DNA of 51,392 nt from Nesterenkonia muleiensis. Lineage in GTDB: Bacteria; Actinomycetota; Actinomycetes; Actinomycetales; Micrococcaceae. The stretch is from assembly GCF_003600155.1 (NCBI RefSeq), contig NZ_QWLD01000013.1, positions 1 through 51,392 of the forward strand, given 5' to 3'. Of this stretch, positions 47,143-51,392 are shown one piece after another. The notes under the pieces were generated by a model. That model was not told where the DNA came from. It worked only from the letters and a program-made list of their open reading frames with translations, and searched no databases. A program made the translations under genes and the position numbers. The stretch's first letter is position 1. The number at the start of each line of letters is the position of its first letter.

Positions 47143-48081
47143 ATGAGTGGGAACACTGCCAGCACGGCGATACAGGTCAGCGGGGTCAGCCGCCGCTACC
47201 GGAACACCACGGCACTGGACGAGGTGACCGTCAGCTTCGCCGAAGACCAGATCCACGGACTGCTGGGCCGCAACGGGGCCGGCAAGACCACCCTGATGTC
47301 GATCATCACCGCACAGGCATGGCCCAGTGAGGGTCAGGTGAGGGTCTTCGGACAGGCGCCGTATGAGAACGAACAGGTGCTGCCGAAGATCTGCTTCGTG
47401 CGTGAAGATCAGCGCTACATCGATGATTCGCTGGCCAAGCACGCCTTCAAGGCCGCCGCCGCAGCCTTCCCGAACTGGAGCTGGGATCTGGCCGAGCGGC
47501 TGATCGCTGATTTCAAGCTGCCGCAGAAGACCAGGATCAAGAAGATGTCCCGCGGCCAGCGCTCTGCGGTGGGGGTGATCATCGGGCTGGCCTCCCGGGC
47601 GGAGATCACCTTCTTCGATGAGCCGTACATGGGGCTCGACGCCGTGGCCCGCCAGCTCTTCTACGACCGGCTGCTTGAGGACTACGCCGAGCATCCGAGA
47701 ACCATTGTGCTCTCCAGCCACCTCATCGATGAGATTGCTCACCTGGTGGAGAACGTGGTGGTCATCGACGCAGGCAAGATTCTGCTGGACGAACCGGTGG
47801 AGGACCTGCGAGGACGGGCAGTGACCCTGGTGGGCAAAGCCGAGGCAGTGGCTGAGATATCCGCCGGACGTGAGGTGCTCCAGCATGAGGAAATGGGGCG
47901 CATAGCGCGCAGCACAGTTCTCGGAGCGCTGAGCGAGGCCGAAAGGCAACGGATCAAGGACCTGGAACTGGATATGATCCCGGTCTCCCTGCAGCAGTTG
48001 GTTATTCACCTGACCACGCGCCAGGCTGCTGACGGAAATGCGAATACTGCCTTGACAAGCGCAGAGGAGAATGCACGATGA
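47143..48081 (+). CDS. ABC transporter ATPase (YtrB-like)
   Basis: A 312-residue ATPase. Walker A is GRNGAGKTT, the Q-loop region follows, the signature is the divergent MSRGQRSAVGVIIGLA, and Walker B is ITFFDEPYMGLD with H in SSHLIDEIAHLVE. A C-terminal domain of about 90 residues follows (GRAVTLVGKAEAVAEISAGREVL...). The gene lies 13 bases after the YtrA-type regulator, with AGAGGAG before its ATG. It energises the membrane protein encoded next, probably exporting or sensing a cell-envelope compound. Confidence 0.87.
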   Translation: MSGNTASTAIQVSGVSRRYRNTTALDEVTVSFAEDQIHGLLGRNGAGKTTLMSIITAQAWPSEGQVRVFGQAPYENEQVLPKICFVREDQRYIDDSLAKHAFKAAAAAFPNWSWDLAERLIADFKLPQKTRIKKMSRGQRSAVGVIIGLASRAEITFFDEPYMGLDAVARQLFYDRLLEDYAEHPRTIVLSSHLIDEIAHLVENVVVIDAGKILLDEPVEDLRGRAVTLVGKAEAVAEISAGREVLQHEEMGRIARSTVLGALSEAERQRIKDLELDMIPVSLQQLVIHLTTRQAADGNANTALTSAEENAR

Positions 48082-48827
48082 GCACTGCACAACAGACTGT
48101 AGACGCCCGTTCCAGCTACGCCCGCATCCCGGCAGCCTTCAAGCTGCAGTTCACTGTCCCCTCCATGCTGATCTGGGTGCCGCTGTTGGTATTCGCTGCT
48201 GCCTGGGTCATCGCCGTCGGCATCGGCGTATGGATTCACGCTGTCGCCGGCGGGCAGACAGAGCCCATCTATACTGGGGCGGCCAACGCGCCCCTGTGGA
48301 CTCTGGTCGCTATGGCCGCCTACGCGGCATCGCACACCTTCCCCTTCTCCATGGCGCTGAGCTACAGCCGAAGAGTCTTTGTGATTGGTGTCTTCCTTGC
48401 CTTCGGGCTGGTCTCGCTGGCTTTTGGAGCAGCTTTCGCCCTGGGAGCCGGGGTGGAGCGGCTTACGGGGGGCTTCGGCTTGGAGGTCTATGTCTTCGAC
48501 CTGCCGTACCTGACACAAGGCGCAGGTGGTGTGGCCTCTGCAGGGGCGCTGGCCGCTGGGCTCTGCCTGTTCCTGATGATGTTCGGCTTCTTCTGGGCGA
48601 TCCTCTACCGCCGGGTGAGCATCACCATGGTCTGGGTGGTCATCATTGGACTGGTGATTATCCTGCTTGGAGCAGCCATGCTGGTGACTCAGAACAGCGG
48701 GTGGGCCACTGTGTGGCGGTGGTTCGTGGAGCAGTCAGCGCTGTCGCTGGCAGGATGGATGGTGCTGCCGGTCATCGGTATCACCGCGGTGAACTATGCG
48801 GTGATCAGGAGGGCGACGCCGGGCTGA
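48078..48827 (+). CDS. ABC transporter membrane subunit
   Basis: A 249-residue hydrophobic protein with about six helices (first SMLIWVPLLVFAAAWVIAVGIGVWIH, last SLAGWMVLPVIGITAVNYAVI). It has no recognised permease signature beyond topology, as usual for small YtrC/D-like exporter subunits. It overlaps the ATPase stop by four bases (ATGA), indicating tight coupling. Hairpin repeat family 2 copy 1 starts 13 bases after its stop and may end its transcript. Confidence 0.75.
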   Translation: MSTAQQTVDARSSYARIPAAFKLQFTVPSMLIWVPLLVFAAAWVIAVGIGVWIHAVAGGQTEPIYTGAANAPLWTLVAMAAYAASHTFPFSMALSYSRRVFVIGVFLAFGLVSLAFGAAFALGAGVERLTGGFGLEVYVFDLPYLTQGAGGVASAGALAAGLCLFLMMFGFFWAILYRRVSITMVWVVIIGLVIILLGAAMLVTQNSGWATVWRWFVEQSALSLAGWMVLPVIGITAVNYAVIRRATPG

Positions 48828-48840
48828 GTGGTTCGGGCAT

Positions 48841-48919
48841 GAGAAAAGCTCCCCGGGTGGTCGCGTGAGGGGGACGCTTGATGACCAACCCGGGGAGCTT
48901 TGAATCACTCGCACCTTGA
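48841..48919. repeat. Hairpin repeat family 2, copy 1
   Basis: 79 bases, identical to copy 2 (49833-49912) except for one base missing in the loop region. Outer stem AAAGCTCCCCGGGT/ACCCGGGGAGCTTT, then GGTC/GACC, then inner stem GCGT-GAGGGGG-ACGC. A 17-base unpaired tail (GAATCACTCGCACCTTGA) is also conserved. On the minus strand the apical loop is CCCCCTC and the stem is followed by TTTTCTC, like an intrinsic terminator. Here it lies between two converging genes. Confidence 0.85.
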
Positions 48920-48932
48920 TGAGGTAGTTACT

Positions 48933-48968
48933 AATATAGGGGTCTACCTTGGAGAACCCCCCTATATT
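48933..48968. terminator. AT-rich hairpin beside repeat family 2
   Basis: AATATAGGGG (48933-48942) and CCCCTATATT (48959-48968) form an exact 10-base inverted repeat with a 16-base loop. It lies about 80 bases downstream of the Rieske gene and may end that transcript. Nothing comparable follows copy 2. Confidence 0.45.
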
Positions 48969-49050
48969 CGCTGGACATTTTCTGTGAGTTTTTCGCGAAG
49001 TGTCTGCATAGCTTGCGCGGTCCTCTGCCACTGCAGGAGTCAGTTGAGTC

Positions 49051-49395
49051 TCAGGCCTCGGGGTGCGGGGTCCCTGGATGGAGTATGAGGTCCCCGTCCT
49101 CCACTGTGACCAGGTGGGTTCTGACAGGCTCGAAAGCCGGCGGGGTCTCTGGGACCCCGGTGCGCAGGCAGAAGGCGGAGGCGTGCATGGGGCACTCCAG
49201 AGTGTCCTCTTCGACGAATCCCTCGGACAGGGACACCGATTCATGGGAGCATTCATCATCGAGTGCGTAGAACCCGCCGTCCTCGGCATGGACCACGGCG
49301 ATAGCTTCTGCAGTTCCGGCCCGCTTCGCCGGAACCTGCATCGCTCTGCCTTCGCGGAGTTGGTCGGCTGGGCCGAGATTCACACGCTGTGTCAT
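49051..49395 (-). CDS. Rieske-type [2Fe-2S] ferredoxin
   Basis: A 114-residue single-domain Rieske protein. The cluster ligands are CSH and CPMH (DDECSHESVSLSEG...LECPMHASAFC), with the usual 17-residue gap. It lacks membrane anchor and oxygenase domains, so it resembles soluble ferredoxins of ring-hydroxylating systems or NirD-like proteins. It would carry electrons for an oxygenase or reductase not present in this window. ATG 49395 is chosen: TAGGCT lies 6 bases before it, and the only upstream alternative is a TTG. The S4 gene ends 16 bases upstream. Confidence 0.88.
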   Translation of the reverse strand: MTQRVNLGPADQLREGRAMQVPAKRAGTAEAIAVVHAEDGGFYALDDECSHESVSLSEGFVEEDTLECPMHASAFCLRTGVPETPPAFEPVRTHLVTVEDGDLILHPGTPHPEA

Positions 49396-49401
49396 GGTCA
49401 A

Positions 49402-49407
49402 AGCCTA
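49402..49407 (-). promoter_or_regulatory. -10 box for a leaderless Rieske transcript
   Basis: TAGGCT, 6 bases before the ATG at 49395, wholly inside the 16-base gap after the S4 gene. The Rieske gene can thus be transcribed on its own. Confidence 0.45.
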
Positions 49408-49411
49408 CCGG

Positions 49412-49798
49412 TCAGCGGTCTTTGGTGTAGCCCCGCAGGATCTCAAGCTGCCGGCGTTCTCGTTTGGTGGGTCGGCCTGTGCCGCGTTCACGCATAGGAA
49501 GCCCCACCTCTGATGGCTTGATCTGCTCAGGGGAGTGGTCCTTATACGCCTGCCGAGCCACCGGTGCGCCGACGCGCTTGGGGTGAGTATGCACGACTTC
49601 GAGAATCACCACGTATCCGGGACGGCTGATCTGCAGGCGCGTGCCCGGCGAGACCTTCGTGGAAGGTTTGACCGGGTCACCGGCACTCTTGATCTTGCCT
49701 GCGCGGCAGGCCTCTGTGGCCGCGGAGCGCGTCTTGAACATTCGCACAGACCATAACCATGCGTCGGCGCGCACTGGCGCTGTTGGCCCATCACTCAT
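49412..49798 (-). CDS. S4-domain RNA-binding protein (HslR/Hsp15-like)
   Basis: A 128-residue protein with an N-terminal S4 domain: RADAWLWSVRMFKTRSAATEACRAGKIKSAGDPVKPSTKV, then SPGTRLQISRPGYVVILEVV. A basic C-terminal tail contains RPTKRERRQLEILRGY. Hsp15/HslR proteins bind stalled 50S subunits carrying peptidyl-tRNA and aid their rescue. ATG 49798 is chosen: TAGACT lies 8 bases before it, while the upstream alternative is TTG. Confidence 0.85.
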   Translation of the reverse strand: MSDGPTAPVRADAWLWSVRMFKTRSAATEACRAGKIKSAGDPVKPSTKVSPGTRLQISRPGYVVILEVVHTHPKRVGAPVARQAYKDHSPEQIKPSEVGLPMRERGTGRPTKRERRQLEILRGYTKDR

Positions 49799-49806
49799 AG
49801 AGCCCA

Positions 49807-49812
49807 AGTCTA
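49807..49812 (-). promoter_or_regulatory. -10 box for a leaderless S4-protein transcript
   Basis: TAGACT, 8 bases before the ATG at 49798, 20 bases from repeat family 2 copy 2. No ribosome-binding motif is present. Confidence 0.4.
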
Positions 49813-49832
49813 AAGGTGGCCGGACTGGCCAC

Positions 49833-49912
49833 GAGAAAAGCTCCCCGGGTGGTCGCGTGAGGGGGACGCTATGATGACCAACCCGGGGAGCTTTGAATCA
49901 CTCGCACCTTGA
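49833..49912. repeat. Hairpin repeat family 2, copy 2
   Basis: 80 bases, matching copy 1 with one extra A (CGCTATGATGACC versus CGCTTGATGACC). It lies between divergent genes: the S4 gene reads leftward, the M23 gene rightward. No gene ends here, so it cannot serve as an ordinary terminator for a neighbour. This makes an independent small RNA or a dispersed element more likely. Confidence 0.85.
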
Positions 49913-50391
49913 AGAGGCACTATCTAAGGTACTCACCTTTCTGAACGGAACACCCTATAGAGGCTGGAAGTTTCCTATGAATCTTCTCGCCGCAGATCCG
50001 GTAACGGTCTGATCACAATGTCGGCACTGCGGTGGGGCAGCCGGTACGTCGAGAGGAGATACCTGGAATAGTGGTCTCCGAGGGAGCAGTGCGGCGCTTC
50101 GGTTGATGTCCTGCGGTAGTGATATCAGCCGCTTGCGCGGCACTGCTTCTCTTCCTTCAGGGTCCGGACCGTCTCTCACAGGTTCGGCACAGCTTCAACC
50201 CCCGGTCGAACGCCGCTCTGCCGCAGGCCGTCACCAACTCGTTACCCTTGGGTCGAGCTGACCGGGGAGTTCGTTGAGTTTCCCACCGCTGGCTTCCCCT
50301 CGCGGAAAGCCCCGGGCAGTCCTGCAGGTCTCGCCGCAGTATGCCGGTTGAGCCTGAGGAGACGTGCCATTGGACTAGTGAGGATTGACCT
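49913..50391 (+). other. Long structured region before the M23 peptidase gene
   Basis: No convincing gene in about 480 bases. Several hairpins can be drawn: AGCAGTGC/GCACTGCT closing a GCGC-bearing stem (about 50083-50148), GGAGA-TA-CC/GGTCTCC just before it, the palindrome GGTCCGGACC at 50161-50170, ACCC-TT-GGGT and GGTC-GAGCT-GACC near 50240-50262, and GGCTTCC/GGAAAGCC near 50291-50311. A structured mRNA leader, perhaps a riboswitch, is possible. Actinobacterial cell-wall hydrolase genes often follow c-di-AMP (ydaO) riboswitches, but I cannot match the conserved ydaO core here. Confidence 0.4.
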
Positions 50392-51392
50392 GTGCCGAAG
50401 AAACTCCCCGCGGCCGCAGTCGGCGCCTTGGCTGCCGGCTTGACCATGCCCTTCGCCGCCTCCGCCGCTGAGGCCGCCCCCGCCCCCGCCGCGCCCCCGC
50501 CGATGACCGGCTCAGCGGCGGCTGGGGCGCCGTCGTGGTCTCAGCCCACGGTGATCACCGCCTCCCGGAACTCGGGGCAGTTTGTCCAGCCGCTCACCGG
50601 CGCCTACACCTTCAGCACCGGCTACGGGCCGCGGTGCAGCCCGAACCCAGGGGCGTCGTCGTACCACATGGGCCAGGACCTGGTGGCGCCGGAGGGCACG
50701 CCTTTCCAGGCGATCGCCGCCGGCACGGTGGTCAGCACCCAGGATGGCACTGCCAGCCGGGCCGGGCATGTGATGATCCGGCACAATGTGGGTGGCAAGA
50801 CCTATCACTCCAGGTACCTGCATGTATGGGACGGGACCTCCCACGTGCGCACCGGCGATACGGTGCGGGCCGGTCAGACGATCGGACTGGTGGGCAACTC
50901 GGGACTCAGCTCCACGCCGCACCTTCACCTGGAGATATGGGAGGGCGCCTGGCATTCGGGCACCGCCCTGGACCCCCAGACCTTCATGTCTGAGCGCGGT
51001 GTGAACCTCAGAGCTGCGGCCGCCCGCGAGTACTTCCCCAGCCAGTGCGACGATTCCTCGGACTCAGGAGGTTCCGAACCAGCAGGTGGATCGTCGGGGT
51101 CGGGATCTTCGGGTCAGACACGGCAGGTCACCCAGGGGTTGAATCTGCGCTCCGGTGCCGGTAACACGCACAGCGTGATCGGCGGGATGGCGGCCGGTGA
51201 GCAGGTCACGGTGCGTTCGACCAGCGGCGCCTGGGTGCAGGTGCGGCGTTCGAACGGTCAGACTGGTTGGGCCCATAGTGCGTATCTGCGCGGTGGTGGT
51301 TCCTCGGCGTCGTCCTCTGGTTCAGGGTTTTCCGGCTCTGGTTCCTCGAACTCCGGGTCGTCGGGTTCGTCCAGCGCGGGTTCGTCTGGGTC
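50392..51392 (+). CDS. Secreted M23 peptidase with SH3 domain (partial)
   Basis: At least 333 residues, running off the right edge. A signal peptide (MPKKLPAAAVGALAAGLTMPFAASA) is followed by a Pro/Ala linker. The LytM/M23 domain (about 65-195) has the zinc ligands in YHMGQDL (HxxxD) and HLHLEIW (HxH). After a Ser/Gly linker comes an SH3-type domain (QVTQGLNLRSGAG...WVQVRRSNGQTGWAHSAYL), then a Ser/Gly-rich low-complexity stretch to the window end. M23 enzymes cut peptidoglycan cross-bridges; the SH3 domain targets the wall. Start is GTG 50392 with GAGGA 8 bases upstream. Confidence 0.9.
   Translation, partial: MPKKLPAAAVGALAAGLTMPFAASAAEAAPAPAAPPPMTGSAAAGAPSWSQPTVITASRNSGQFVQPLTGAYTFSTGYGPRCSPNPGASSYHMGQDLVAPEGTPFQAIAAGTVVSTQDGTASRAGHVMIRHNVGGKTYHSRYLHVWDGTSHVRTGDTVRAGQTIGLVGNSGLSSTPHLHLEIWEGAWHSGTALDPQTFMSERGVNLRAAAAREYFPSQCDDSSDSGGSEPAGGSSGSGSSGQTRQVTQGLNLRSGAGNTHSVIGGMAAGEQVTVRSTSGAWVQVRRSNGQTGWAHSAYLRGGGSSASSSGSGFSGSGSSNSGSSGSSSAGSSG

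Noticed and set aside
48841-48919. tRNA-like reading of repeat family 2
   Set aside because: No acceptor/anticodon/T-arm layout; TTTGAATCAC is not a T-loop and the stem is one long hairpin.
50209-50262. Segment resembling part of a ydaO (c-di-AMP) riboswitch
   Set aside because: CCGTCACCAACTCG vaguely resembles the ydaO CCGACAGCTAACTC block, but the paired upstream core and spacing are missing. Kept only as an open question.
50157-50447. 96-codon minus-strand frame before and across the M23 gene start
   Set aside because: Its first part is antisense to the M23 signal peptide and it has no recognisable motif or ribosome site.
1-51392. CRISPR arrays, insertion sequences, prophage genes, rRNA and tRNA genes
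   Set aside because: None seen: no regularly spaced repeats, no transposase or integrase motifs, no phage structural proteins, no tRNA T-loop/acceptor pairs.

Overview
The window is high-GC DNA whose proteins are actinobacterial in character: dCTP deaminase of the bifunctional type, a DUF6318 lipoprotein, a YkoE/YkoDC thiamine-precursor importer under a TPP riboswitch, a fused MrpA-MrpB antiporter subunit, and many genes whose start codon lies directly after a TANNNT -10 box (leaderless). A Micrococcales host, probably a halotolerant or alkalitolerant Micrococcaceae relative such as Nesterenkonia, fits the gene set. That is inference; no ribosomal RNA or other taxonomic marker is present.

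Layout. Positions 1-1080 are a small toxin-antitoxin graveyard: an HNH-nuclease fragment, an intact RHH antitoxin/ParE-type toxin pair, and a VapC remnant inactivated by one extra T. Positions 1100-3059 hold an unusual tandem pair: an ATP-grasp ligase preceded by a paralogue that keeps both ends of the fold but has lost the ATP-binding core. Positions 3266-10700 are mainly envelope functions: a lipoprotein and PKD-domain pair, a YtxH protein, an MFS exporter, a CtpE-like P-type ATPase and a membrane-anchored protein.

Positions 10783-18444 are a complete catabolic locus for a four-carbon acid sugar (threonate/erythronate type): DeoR regulator, divergent operator, zinc dehydrogenase, TRAP transporter QMP, then OtnK, OtnI and OtnC, most joined by 1-base start/stop overlaps. 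The product should be dihydroxyacetone phosphate. After dcd, an unknown protein, an AEC permease and an Atg22-like MFS protein comes the full mrpABCDEFG sodium/proton antiporter operon (22761-29493) with a 58-residue membrane protein behind it.

Positions 29885-37958 hold a DUF4235 protein, a nitrilase-family amidase, ykoDC-ykoE with its riboswitch, a class IV aminotransferase, a cardiolipin synthase and a lipoprotein. Next are an MMPL transporter with its TetR gene, pabB, a fused FAD/iron-sulfur oxidoreductase, a NagD-type phosphatase, a YtrA-type regulator with an ABC exporter, a Rieske ferredoxin, an S4 RNA-binding protein and, running off the right edge, an M23 peptidase with an SH3 domain.

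Three features cut across the window. (1) Sixteen genes show TANNNT followed 6-8 bases later by ATG or GTG, which corrects several start codons and reveals a leaderless micro-ORF. (2) A roughly 75-base hairpin element occurs three times, each time 16-41 bases after a stop codon and in the orientation of that gene, with compensating changes in its stem. (3) A second, 79-80-base hairpin repeat occurs twice and brackets the Rieske/S4 block; read on the minus strand it has a C-rich apical loop and a U-run, as in a small regulatory RNA.
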